This document shows positions 7,877-16,419 of a stretch of DNA of 35,357 nucleotides, one piece after another; the first letter of the stretch is position 1; every line of letters begins with the position of its first letter. Under the pieces are notes generated by a model. That model had not been told where the DNA came from. It saw nothing but the letters and a program-made list of their open reading frames with translations, and ran no database searches. This stretch comes from Sphingobacterium nematocida (lineage in GTDB: Bacteria; Bacteroidota; Bacteroidia; Sphingobacteriales; Sphingobacteriaceae). The DNA lies in NCBI RefSeq assembly GCF_900168125.1, contig NZ_FUZF01000026.1, positions 1-35,357 of the forward strand, written 5' to 3'. Position numbers and translations under genes: made by a program.

Positions 7877-10174
7877 ATGGAAGCATTCTTTGGAATACTC
7901 TTGTTATTTATAATTATATGGGTGACTACAAACAAAAAAAGCAAACAAAAGGGCTTTAGCTCTATACCATCAGCCGGAAGGAATAGTGGACACTATCCTC
8001 CCACTTTACCTTTGCAAAACAACTCTGATGCGTACTCCTATTTTGGAGATAACTGGAAGAACTATCTAACAAAGCATCATGGGAAGTATGTATTGTGGCC
8101 ATCTAATTTTTTTGAGATAGTAGGTCTGGCGCTATTAAAACTTTCTATAACAGAAAAGTACTTGCTTCGACAAGATGTAAAATCTAGCGAAAGAGAACAA
8201 CTCCTATATCAACTTACGTTAACTCTTTTGAAAAATGACAAGTTTTCTGTCGAAAATATGGTCAAAGGATTTAGAATGATAATAGAGTCTAGAAAGACTG
8301 GAAAGCCTGCGCCCCCTCGTCAGGATATATCTCAACCTATAACTAGGTCGAAGAATCAAATATTTGACACCGACGTAGTACACGCAGTCCCGCCACCATT
8401 GCCCAATACTGCCCCTCCTATTGCCGAAACAATAGATAAATCCAACTTAATAGATAACGAAATAGACAAAGCGTACGTATCAAAGGACTTTGTATGCGAA
8501 AAAACAAAGGGATCGAGTGCAGACAAACATATAGAATTGGTAAATGACATTCGACCTGCCTCATCAAGCAATATGATTATGAACCGTGAATCAATAATAG
8601 ATGTAGATAACAATTCGGAAAGTCTCATTTACCGAAAGGAAGAAACATCAATCGAACAAGAAACGACCAATGGAACAACTAAACCGATTAGTATTGATGA
8701 TATATTGAATAACATAAAGGCAAAATATTTAACCTCAAGTTCTGAAAACACTCCCTCTGAGCCAGAGCGTTATGAAAGTTTCCCTTCGACCACACATGAT
8801 GGGTACGAGTATGACAACTGGAAACTTGGCAAGAGATTTAAAGATAAAATGGGGCTCTCCAGGAACCAAGTCTCCTTAGTCAACAAAGTAACAGGTATAC
8901 ACAACGTTTTCACCTCGGTAGATGGATGTTGCATGCAGACTATTTCTGTTTTCTTAGAGGTAGTAAAACGGCTTGAGAAGAAGCTGAAAAAACAAGAGTC
9001 CTCTGTTAAGTCTGAAATTGAAAAACTAACGCAATCTGCAATACAGATAAATAGAAATACCGGCGAGGGCTATTGGTATTTTTATGATGATTATGGTCGT
9101 AAAAATTTTCCTATCCGTATTGAAGAAGAGGTATATACTACAATTTTCAAACGCACGGAAAATGTGGTACGGGATAGATGGGGACATAAAAGGAAGGTCT
9201 CTGGTGATTATTCTTCATATTTCACAGGACTTGCTGATGAATTTAATAAAAGATTGGGTAACTATGTCGATGAAATATTACCCGTTTTGATATCTCTCAT
9301 AGTGGAACCTGATTTTGAAACGGAACTAGAACTGAACAAACAGAATACCACAAGATGGAAAGTGAAACTAGATACGTTGAAACAAAACCTAACTGAAGAC
9401 ACAGCGGGGACTTTTGCACAAAGCATACATACACTCTTTGAGGAAAATAGTCGAAACCAATCTGGAGAAAACATTTTCTTTGAAGCATCGAAAATCATTG
9501 CTCCTTATGATAAGATAGAAGCTGTACGACTTTATTTATATTATGTAAACGCCGACATTAAGTCGGATAAAATTGATGATAAACAACTAACAAAAACTGT
9601 TCAAAAGAGACTCTTTAACAACGATCAGCACCAATCGTCATTTATAGACATCGTAACGCAATTAAAAAAGGACAAGAATATTCTTGCAGCGATAAAGAAA
9701 GCTAATAGTATATACGAACCAGTACGTAAAAAGATCAGCCTAAATCTTGAAACTATAAAAACAGTGAAGGAACAGGATCGAAATACCGTTGATTTACTGA
9801 ACACACTATTGCAGGACGAGATTGATATAGAAAACCATACTCCTGCTGCTCTGAACACTACTGCGCCCACCGATACCGTAGCAGTGGTAGTGAACTCGAT
9901 GCCAAATGTACCACCTTCAAGTGAGATGATCGTTGACATAGAATTAAACAGAGACCAGATCAAATTGATTCAGCTATTCGCTGCAAATGGCTTTAGCTTA
10001 GAACAGCAGGAAATTGCAGAATATGCGCAGAGGTACGGATTGAGGTCTGGTCCATTGGTAAACAATATTAATGAGATATGCTACGAGGTATTGGATGATA
10101 ATCTTCTCGAAGAACGAGATGAAGATTATTTTGAGATGAATGAGGAATACTATAATATGATAATAAAAACATGA
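7877..10174 (+). CDS. Membrane-anchored TerB-C domain protein
   Basis: A 765-residue protein. It has an N-terminal TM helix (residues 4-19, FFGILLLFIIIWVTTN), then a short helical domain, a low-complexity Ser/Glu/Thr-rich linker (about 150-280) and a large middle region with DGYEYDNWKLGKRFKDKMGL. The C-terminal domain (about the last 80 residues) has AEYAQRYGLRSGPLVNNINE followed by an acidic stretch. This is the pattern of TerB-C, a metal-binding-type domain of the tellurite-resistance/Ter stress systems. It heads the operon and overlaps the ATPase gene by 4 bases (ATGA). TerB-N/TerB-C proteins are known to occur with ATPases and helicases in predicted DNA-processing systems. I infer it tethers such a complex to the inner membrane. 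Confidence 0.72.
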   Translation: MEAFFGILLLFIIIWVTTNKKSKQKGFSSIPSAGRNSGHYPPTLPLQNNSDAYSYFGDNWKNYLTKHHGKYVLWPSNFFEIVGLALLKLSITEKYLLRQDVKSSEREQLLYQLTLTLLKNDKFSVENMVKGFRMIIESRKTGKPAPPRQDISQPITRSKNQIFDTDVVHAVPPPLPNTAPPIAETIDKSNLIDNEIDKAYVSKDFVCEKTKGSSADKHIELVNDIRPASSSNMIMNRESIIDVDNNSESLIYRKEETSIEQETTNGTTKPISIDDILNNIKAKYLTSSSENTPSEPERYESFPSTTHDGYEYDNWKLGKRFKDKMGLSRNQVSLVNKVTGIHNVFTSVDGCCMQTISVFLEVVKRLEKKLKKQESSVKSEIEKLTQSAIQINRNTGEGYWYFYDDYGRKNFPIRIEEEVYTTIFKRTENVVRDRWGHKRKVSGDYSSYFTGLADEFNKRLGNYVDEILPVLISLIVEPDFETELELNKQNTTRWKVKLDTLKQNLTEDTAGTFAQSIHTLFEENSRNQSGENIFFEASKIIAPYDKIEAVRLYLYYVNADIKSDKIDDKQLTKTVQKRLFNNDQHQSSFIDIVTQLKKDKNILAAIKKANSIYEPVRKKISLNLETIKTVKEQDRNTVDLLNTLLQDEIDIENHTPAALNTTAPTDTVAVVVNSMPNVPPSSEMIVDIELNRDQIKLIQLFAANGFSLEQQEIAEYAQRYGLRSGPLVNNINEICYEVLDDNLLEERDEDYFEMNEEYYNMIIKT

Positions 10175-11484
10175 AGCTAAACGTAAAACCTAAAGAAGCC
10201 ACCGCGATCATTAACTCTCTAATTGGCGGAGTAGTACCAAGAATTGGAGTACAGCACATCACTGTAGGTAGATCGGACGAAGTGGATGCTTTTATTAAAG
10301 CACTCGAAGATGTAAAAGAAGGACACAGTATGGTGAAATTCTGGATTGGAGATTTTGGTTCTGGAAAATCGTTTATGTTACATCTACTAAATACTGTAGC
10401 GCTGAAACAAAAATTTGTAGTGTCTACAGCAGATTTTACACCAGACAATAGACTTTATTCCAATGATGGTAAAGCATTAATACTGTACACTGCGATAATG
10501 GATAATATTGCTATCCAAACAAAGGCTGAAGGTGGGGCATTGGCAACTCTGCTTGAAAAATGGATCGAACAAGTCATAGTGAGTACTGCGACAGAAAACA
10601 ATATATCTCTTGTAGAGATCAGAGAAGAGAAATATCTGGTGCTGGTACAGAACAAAATAATGCAATCCATCAATGCGTTGACGGATGTCGGTGGGTTTGA
10701 TTTTGCGACTGTAGTAATGAAGTACTATGAAGGCTATGTGCTGGACGATGAATTATTGAAAAGGAATGCGCTAAAATGGCTAAAGGGGCAATACAAGACA
10801 AAAACGGAAGCTAAACAGGAGCTGGGAGTAAGGGAGATAATAAATGACCTTAACTACTATGATATGCTCAAAAACTTCACGTCTCTATTTGTGAGCATGG
10901 GATATAGTGGATTTATGATTAATCTTGATGAGGCCATAAACCTATATAAAATCTCAACAGCGGCAATGCGAGAAAAGAACTATGAAAAGATATTAACCAT
11001 ATATAATGATTGTTTTCAGGGTAAGGTAAGTAATCTATTCATCAACTTTGCAGGAACAAGAGAGTTTCTTGAGAATGAAAGAAGAGGCCTTTTCAGCTAT
11101 CAAGCACTCAAATCTCGATTGGAGACAAATAAGTTTGAGACTTCCTCCATTCGAGATTTTGCACAACCTGTAATTCGATTAATGCCAATAGACCATAATG
11201 AGATTTTTGTACTGTTGACAAAGTTAAAAGAAGTCTTTGAGTTTAACTATAAAGTTGAAATCTCCATATCGGACGATGAGATACATACATTTATGGAAGA
11301 GATTTATAACAAACCGGGTGCTAGTGAATTTCTTACACCAAGAGAGGTTATTAGAGATTTCTTGAATATATTGAGTGTATTACGCCAAAATCCAGAATTA
11401 GATAAGAATTCATTATTCAGTCGCATTGAGATTAAGGACGAGAGACCTGTAGATGCACTTATTGATAGTATAGAAGAGTTATAA
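10171..11484 (+). CDS. ATP-binding protein of the BREX BrxD / DUF2791 type
   Basis: A 437-residue P-loop ATPase. GDFGSGKSF (about residues 60-68) is Walker A and GFMINLDEAINL (about 247-258) is Walker B with the catalytic Asp-Glu. The N-terminal PKEATAIINSLIGGVVPRIGVQHITVGR is characteristic of the 'BREX system ATP-binding domain' family, which in BREX type 2 pairs with an Lhr-like helicase (BrxHI). Here it also sits directly before such a helicase, with 1 base between them. Its size is normal and it looks functional. The partner TerB-C gene overlaps it upstream. Confidence 0.85.
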   Translation: MKLNVKPKEATAIINSLIGGVVPRIGVQHITVGRSDEVDAFIKALEDVKEGHSMVKFWIGDFGSGKSFMLHLLNTVALKQKFVVSTADFTPDNRLYSNDGKALILYTAIMDNIAIQTKAEGGALATLLEKWIEQVIVSTATENNISLVEIREEKYLVLVQNKIMQSINALTDVGGFDFATVVMKYYEGYVLDDELLKRNALKWLKGQYKTKTEAKQELGVREIINDLNYYDMLKNFTSLFVSMGYSGFMINLDEAINLYKISTAAMREKNYEKILTIYNDCFQGKVSNLFINFAGTREFLENERRGLFSYQALKSRLETNKFETSSIRDFAQPVIRLMPIDHNEIFVLLTKLKEVFEFNYKVEISISDDEIHTFMEEIYNKPGASEFLTPREVIRDFLNILSVLRQNPELDKNSLFSRIEIKDERPVDALIDSIEEL

Positions 11485-11485
11485 T

Positions 11486-13615
11486 ATGGCTTTTGAACTT
11501 CTATCTGAGCCTATAAGGAGATATATCAAAGAGAAGCGTTGGGAAGGGCTTCGCCCTATCCAGGTGGCTGCGATAGAAAAAATAATGCTGACGGATGCTA
11601 ATTATATTCTAGCTAGTAGAACTGCTTCTGGTAAAACGGAAGCAGCATTTCTCCCCATCTTATCCAAAATTGAACGTCTAAATGATAGTGTCGAAGTATT
11701 GTACATCTCTCCACTAATAGCATTGATAAATGATCAATTCGTACGTGTGGAGGATATGTGTCGCGAACTGGATATAGCAGTTACTAAATGGCACGGTGAA
11801 GCAAACCGAACCGCAAAAGAAAATCTTGTAAAGAGCCCCAACGGTGTTGTACTAATTACTCCAGAATCGTTGGAGGCTATGCTGATTAACCGACCTTATT
11901 ATGTCAGAGCTCTTTTTCATCAATTAAAGTATATCGTTATTGATGAAATACACTCATTTATGGGTTCAGACAGAGGTACGCAATTGAAGTCTCTTTTATA
12001 CAGAATCTTGCGAAGTTCTAACTCTTCTCCTAGGATCATCGGGCTATCCGCAACGGTGGGGAGCTTTGAAGAGGCAAAGAAAATGACAGGAGATGAAAGT
12101 AATACAGTAGTATTAAGAGACAAAGCGTCTAAACCGATAAAAGCGAGTTTTTTATACTTTGAATCTGACGCTACCTCACTATCCCTACATTTACTCAAAG
12201 ATCTATACAAGAAGACTAGTAATAGCAAAGTGCTGGTGTTTCCAAATAGTAGGGGACGGGCAGAAGAAGTCGCCGTAAAACTCAAAAAGATATCAGAAAA
12301 GGTAGCTGGTCATCAATCCTACTTTTCGCACCACTCTTCGGTGGACAAGGAACTCAGAGAGGGTATCGAATATTTTGCAAAAAACAATAAGTATCATCCA
12401 TTCGTCATCTCTTGTACCTCAACTTTGGAGCTGGGAATCGATATCGGAAGTGTAGAACAAGTGGTTCAAATAGACGCTACGCACTCTATATCTTCTCTCA
12501 TACAGCGAGTAGGACGAAGCGGACGACGAGATGGACAACCGAGCTCTCTCCTACTGTATGCCACAAATAAGTGGAGCTTGTTACAGTCGCTTGCATGTTG
12601 GGAATTGTATAATCAGGATTTCATTGAACCAACCGAAACTCGTATCAAAAGTTTTGATCTTCTTGTACATCAGATCTTATCTTTTGTAAAGCAAAAGCAA
12701 GGTGTAAATATCCAGGCATTGACAACAGAGTTTGCAAGTAACTTCGCTTTTAATGATATTTCTACCGAGGAGTTCACCTATATCCTTTCTCACCTTATAG
12801 AAACAGACCGTCTCGAACAGTTGGGAAAAGAAGTCATAGTGGGTATAGAGGGCGAACGCGTAGTGAACTCTAGAGAATTCTATACCGTGTTTAGCTCAGA
12901 GCCTAACTTTAAGGTTATACATGCAAATAAATCAATTGGTGATATCCCGTATTCGCCACAAGTAATTGTAGGGGAAAATCTTTTACTCGCGGCAAAGATC
13001 TGGAAGATTCTTGATGTAGATTTTAAATCCAAAAAGATCCTGGTTAATCCTGCCAATGATGGAAAAGCGCCTATTTTTGGAGGTGATGCAGGTACATTAC
13101 ATCCGAAAATTAGAATAAAAATGCTTGAAATTTTGCTTAAGGACACCTTGTATACAGAATTGGACGAAACCTCAACCGAGCAGCTCCGAGAATTAAGAAA
13201 AGAATTCAGTGGATTTCACATAGAAAGCTTGGAGGATGATCGACCTTTTGTCCTAAAGGAGAATTCTATTCATCTACATACTTTTCATGGTTCAAAAGTA
13301 AATAAGACGTTGACTTTCCTTTTTGGACAGGCAAATATTACCTCGCGTTTGATAGATTCATCAAGCACCATTATTATTAACGAAAATGAGGGGTTCAACT
13401 GGCAGGCAACAGTGTCTAAAATATCGGCTATACTTGAAGATATCGATTTTCATTTGGAGAATATGGTGATCGCAAACCCAGCGCTTCTTAATTTCTCAAA
13501 ATGGGGTCATTTACTCCCACGTGACCTACAGGTCGAGGTTTTAAAGAGTCGCTATTTCGATTTTGACAGCGCTGCAGAATTTTTGGGCAACGTTAACTGG
13601 GTACATCATAAATAA
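11486..13615 (+). CDS. Lhr-like superfamily II DEAD/DEAH helicase (BrxHI-like)
   Basis: A 709-residue helicase. A Q-motif-like LRPIQ (22-26) precedes motif I ASRTASGKTEA (43-53). Motif II is DEIH (153-156) in IVIDEIHSFMGSDRGTQL, motif III is SAT (188-190) and motif VI is QRVGRSGRR (340-348). The DEIH-with-SDRG arrangement and SGRR are typical of Lhr-type helicases. After the two RecA domains comes a winged-helix/C-terminal region ending near residue 709, much shorter than full-length Lhr (over 1400). All catalytic motifs are intact. With the BrxD-like ATPase and TerB-C protein it probably forms a DNA-translocating complex. Confidence 0.88.
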   Translation: MAFELLSEPIRRYIKEKRWEGLRPIQVAAIEKIMLTDANYILASRTASGKTEAAFLPILSKIERLNDSVEVLYISPLIALINDQFVRVEDMCRELDIAVTKWHGEANRTAKENLVKSPNGVVLITPESLEAMLINRPYYVRALFHQLKYIVIDEIHSFMGSDRGTQLKSLLYRILRSSNSSPRIIGLSATVGSFEEAKKMTGDESNTVVLRDKASKPIKASFLYFESDATSLSLHLLKDLYKKTSNSKVLVFPNSRGRAEEVAVKLKKISEKVAGHQSYFSHHSSVDKELREGIEYFAKNNKYHPFVISCTSTLELGIDIGSVEQVVQIDATHSISSLIQRVGRSGRRDGQPSSLLLYATNKWSLLQSLACWELYNQDFIEPTETRIKSFDLLVHQILSFVKQKQGVNIQALTTEFASNFAFNDISTEEFTYILSHLIETDRLEQLGKEVIVGIEGERVVNSREFYTVFSSEPNFKVIHANKSIGDIPYSPQVIVGENLLLAAKIWKILDVDFKSKKILVNPANDGKAPIFGGDAGTLHPKIRIKMLEILLKDTLYTELDETSTEQLRELRKEFSGFHIESLEDDRPFVLKENSIHLHTFHGSKVNKTLTFLFGQANITSRLIDSSSTIIINENEGFNWQATVSKISAILEDIDFHLENMVIANPALLNFSKWGHLLPRDLQVEVLKSRYFDFDSAAEFLGNVNWVHHK

Positions 13616-13629
13616 ATCTATTGTTTGCC

Positions 13630-14265
13630 ATGAAGATTACTCACATTGTACTGATTATTATTGATACGGAAAGAAACACAATCGAGCTACTGATTAGAGA
13701 GTTTGTTAATTTCAAAGCACATGCTCTGTTAAACAAACCTTCTACATCAAAAACAATAGCAGTAACAACGAACAGTGTTAATTTAGCTAAAAATATCAGG
13801 TCGGGAATAGAAGCTATTCTATTTAATGAAGTCGTAGGACAAGGTAATTCTTCTGTAGCATATAGTCTGGGAGCACTGCCCAAAGTAGTCGAGATATTGA
13901 ATGTATTCCAAGCTAATATTAAAGAAGTGGAGGTAATTAAGGACTTAAATAGCTTACTTCTGTTTGAGGATGGTAAATTAGAAAATTTGAAAGCAGCAAC
14001 CTCCTTCTACAAAAACTTTGAGATAGTCACTAATCAAATTGATACTCTGATAAAAGATGGTGCCTTGTTTGACAAAAGACGTAAATCCGAGATCATATCG
14101 ATAATATATGATAGGAATCTCAAAATTCTCGACGAACTGTCCTTAGCTTGGATTTACAATAGGGACAATAATATTGTTATAAATTATTCTGAGATTGTTA
14201 AATGGAAAGTCAACGGCTCTTATCCTGAATGCAGACAGTTAGTGGAAATGCGATATTTTTTATAG
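13630..14265 (+). CDS. Unrecognised fourth gene of the TerB-ATPase-helicase operon
   Basis: The frame opens with TTG at 13621, but the ATG at 13630 is the likelier start (211 residues), 14 bases after the helicase stop. I do not recognise the family. The protein is soluble and mixed alpha/beta: MKITHIVLIIIDTERN looks like a first beta strand, and helices occupy the middle (LKAATSFYKNFEIVTNQIDTL). The spacing makes it part of the operon, either as a small adaptor or as a regulator or effector of the helicase module. Confidence 0.65.
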   Translation: MKITHIVLIIIDTERNTIELLIREFVNFKAHALLNKPSTSKTIAVTTNSVNLAKNIRSGIEAILFNEVVGQGNSSVAYSLGALPKVVEILNVFQANIKEVEVIKDLNSLLLFEDGKLENLKAATSFYKNFEIVTNQIDTLIKDGALFDKRRKSEIISIIYDRNLKILDELSLAWIYNRDNNIVINYSEIVKWKVNGSYPECRQLVEMRYFL

Positions 14266-14397
14266 CTATTTTTCTCTTCTAGTTTTGTGGTGCCAATGGG
14301 TGTAAACAAATACATCTCAAGCTTTTGAAATCGATCAATCTCAGAAGCTAAAACTTAAGGATCTGCTTATGTAATGGATAGATTAAAGTATTAGAAA

Positions 14398-14441
14398 TAC
14401 GGTAAGCCGTAAACACAAAGATTTCGATATATCTATTTTTG
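14398..14441 (+). promoter_or_regulatory. Promoter with activator-type inverted repeat upstream of the 14.5 kb secreted-protein gene
   Basis: The inverted repeat TACGG-TAAG-CCGTA lies at 14398-14411. Exactly 22 bases later TATTTTTG (14434-14441) fits the Bacteroidota -7 consensus TAnnTTTG. No clear TTTG -33 element lies between them, which suits an activator-dependent promoter with the palindrome centred near -43. The gene start follows at 14476. The same layout occurs upstream of the Srf-like operon. Confidence 0.6.
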
Positions 14442-14475
14442 CAATCAATAAATTACTACTAAATCATTAATATTT

Positions 14476-14982
14476 ATGAAATTTTTTAGCACCTTACTAA
14501 TGAGCGGAATTTTAAGTATTTCAAGTGTTTTTTCACAAAATCTTACAATGTCCCAAATTTTACAAATTCGTAAAATGGATTTAGGTACAGCTACTGATTT
14601 TCTTTCTTCTAAAAACTGGGAATTTATAGAAGCTGATGAAGAAACAGAAGACTCCCTTGGATCAATACAGTTTGCCTTTCAAAAGAATGCATATAATGAT
14701 AATGCCAACTCATTTTTCTCATATTATTTTTCTGAAGCATATAATATTAGAAGAATCTCTCTTCAAATACATAACAAAGCAAAATATACAGAATATCTTA
14801 ATGCTATTAAAGGTTATGGATGTAAACTAATTAATTCTTCTGTAGAAGACGGCAATATAGTTCAACTATATCGCGGTGCTACCACTACTTTTAGCATAAT
14901 TTCATCAAAATCACAAAACGGATATGGAGTAGATTCTCAAATTTGGAGAATTAATATCAGATCTAACGATGATCCTAATTAA
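14476..14982 (+). CDS. Exported protein of unknown function
   Basis: A 168-residue protein with the signal peptide MKFFSTLLMSGILSISSVFSQ. The mature part begins with LTMSQILQIRKMDLGTATDFL and contains NWEFIEA and a later KGYGCKLINSS. This is a pattern seen in small periplasmic proteins of Bacteroidota, but I cannot name the family. It is preceded by a promoter whose palindrome/-7 layout is shared with the Srf-like operon, so it may work with that system. The lipoprotein gene at 15042 follows after 59 bases on the same strand. Confidence 0.7.
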   Translation: MKFFSTLLMSGILSISSVFSQNLTMSQILQIRKMDLGTATDFLSSKNWEFIEADEETEDSLGSIQFAFQKNAYNDNANSFFSYYFSEAYNIRRISLQIHNKAKYTEYLNAIKGYGCKLINSSVEDGNIVQLYRGATTTFSIISSKSQNGYGVDSQIWRINIRSNDDPN

Positions 14983-15041
14983 ATTAACAAGGTAAAACCA
15001 AGCCTAAATTGTCAAAAAAATTATACTAGCAAACGGATGCT

Positions 15042-15668
15042 ATGAAAATTAAAACACTAACGTTTCTATTTACCGTTTTTCTGTTTTACAATACAAGCTG
15101 CAACAGCAAACAAAATCCTATAGATAATCAGGAAAGCTATTCTGATATTTCAGATAATTCTCAAGGAGATTATTCTCATAATGATGATGAATCTGATGGT
15201 TACGAAGATGGAACATACTGTGCTGAAGTGGAGTATTATAATCCTTCAACCGGGACAAGAAATACCTATAGCTTAGATGTTGAGGTAGAGAATGGGGAAT
15301 TAACAGTAATTCGTTGGCCAAATGGCGGCTGGTTGGATGAATCGCACTTTTCTCCAGAGGATATCAGTAGCGGAGAGTGTGAATTTACTTCGGATAAAGG
15401 GTATCATTATACAGTTACATTAGGTGATTCTGGAGGATGTACTTATACAGACGATGATAAAGTTAGACGGGATTTAAACAATGATATTCAAGCCGTGACC
15501 TGTCCAAAATGCGGTGATAACAAAGATAGCTATAACGAATACTGCTATTCCTGTAAAAGACAAATAGAAGACGAAGAGGAAAACACTTGTTCTCGCTGTG
15601 GTAACTATGAGTACGGTGTTTATGGCGGACTTTGTTCAAGTTGTCGACGAAATGATGATGAAATGTAA
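15042..15668 (+). CDS. Lipoprotein with two C-terminal zinc ribbons
   Basis: A 208-residue protein. MKIKTLTFLFTVFLFYNTSC ends in a lipobox (Cys20). A very acidic Ser/Asp/Asn linker (about 25-57) leads to a beta-rich domain with GTYCAEVEYYNPSTG and VIRWPNGGWLDE. The last 55 residues hold two zinc-ribbon units: CPKC...CYSC (154/157 and 168/171) and CSRC...CSSC (183/186 and 198/201). Zinc ribbons are unusual on an exported lipoprotein. They may bind metal or form disulfides in the periplasm. A strong terminator follows. Confidence 0.75.
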   Translation: MKIKTLTFLFTVFLFYNTSCNSKQNPIDNQESYSDISDNSQGDYSHNDDESDGYEDGTYCAEVEYYNPSTGTRNTYSLDVEVENGELTVIRWPNGGWLDESHFSPEDISSGECEFTSDKGYHYTVTLGDSGGCTYTDDDKVRRDLNNDIQAVTCPKCGDNKDSYNEYCYSCKRQIEDEEENTCSRCGNYEYGVYGGLCSSCRRNDDEM

Positions 15669-15671
15669 TAT

Positions 15672-15690
15672 AAAAAAAGGATAAGCCTTT
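15672..15690 (-). terminator. Possible weak terminator of the nuclease gene on the - strand
   Basis: Read on the - strand, AAAGG-CTTAT-CCTTT forms a short stem followed by more T residues. It lies downstream of the convergent SNase gene. The stem is only 5 bp, so the call is weak. Confidence 0.3.
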
Positions 15691-15695
15691 ATTAT

Positions 15696-15726
15696 GAGCC
15701 ATCTTCATTAGAAGATGGCTCTTTTT
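15696..15726 (+). terminator. Rho-independent terminator after the zinc-ribbon lipoprotein gene
   Basis: A perfect 11-bp stem GAGCCATCTTC / GAAGATGGCTC with an ATTA loop is followed directly by five T residues. It lies 28 bases after the stop codon at 15668. Confidence 0.9.
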
Positions 15727-15763
15727 ATATAGCAATAAATCGATCGCTTAACTAACTAGGTAC

Positions 15764-16300
15764 TTATTCAAAAACTGGAATGGCCCAAATTCCTAAATTG
15801 GATTCTCGTGCTTTTTTTTGAGCATCTCTTAATTTTTGCTCGTATTTGATATTTGGAGGGTAAGTCATCAATATGGCATAACCATCCCGAACCATTCGCT
15901 CATTAATCATGGTTCCATCTGGCAGAAATGCGTACGCTAAGGTACGGCCGTATGCATCAGTTCTATCGACATCGAAAGTCAAATTAATGTATGGGCTATT
16001 TTCAACCATTTTCCCTAAATAAGCCTTGGACTCTGCCCCAAAGGGATGTTTCTTTTTCTTAAACGCATTTCTAGCTTCTGGTGCATCAATCCCGATCAGT
16101 CTAACTTTAATTCTATGGCTGTCACCATCCTCAACCCAAAAAGTATCTCCATCAACCAACTTGACAATTCTATATCCATCGCCACTGTAGGTGCCAGGAC
16201 TATATTGAGAATCGTAGACACTGGAAAGTTGTTTTAATTCACAAGATAGACTTAGGGACGAAAAGATTGCAAAAAATGCAAATACCTTTATTTTACACAT
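15764..16300 (-). CDS. Thermonuclease-like (SNase family) lipoprotein
   Basis: A 178-residue protein with a lipobox signal (LSLSC, Cys20) and one staphylococcal-nuclease domain (about 43-176). VKLVDGDTFWV (47-55), RLIGIDAPE (67-75) and DAYGRTLAY (115-123) carry the expected metal and catalytic residues: Asp50, Arg67, Asp72, Glu75 and Arg119. The end NLGIWA is the family's usual closing helix and strand. It should hydrolyse DNA or RNA in the periplasm or at the outer membrane. It is convergent with the zinc-ribbon lipoprotein and lies downstream of the Srf-like operon on the same strand, 119 bases away. It may have its own promoter or receive read-through. Confidence 0.88.
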   Translation of the reverse strand: MCKIKVFAFFAIFSSLSLSCELKQLSSVYDSQYSPGTYSGDGYRIVKLVDGDTFWVEDGDSHRIKVRLIGIDAPEARNAFKKKKHPFGAESKAYLGKMVENSPYINLTFDVDRTDAYGRTLAYAFLPDGTMINERMVRDGYAILMTYPPNIKYEQKLRDAQKKARESNLGIWAIPVFE

Positions 16301-16419
16301 ATATAATTAACTTTATTTATAATCTGGAACGCAACTATCCCTAATCAATATTTACCAAATCTGTGATTTTTTATACTGCAGAGTATTGATAAAACTCAAC
16401 TAACGATAGTGTCTAGAAA

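Noticed and set aside
10171..13615. A BREX system
   Set aside because: Only BrxD- and BrxHI-like genes are present. There is no PglX methylase, PglZ phosphatase or BrxC/PglY ATPase in the window.
15956..15965. TACGGCCGTA inside the SNase gene as a third copy of the regulatory palindrome
   Set aside because: It lacks the 4-base spacer, lies in a coding region and has no -7 element 22 bases away.
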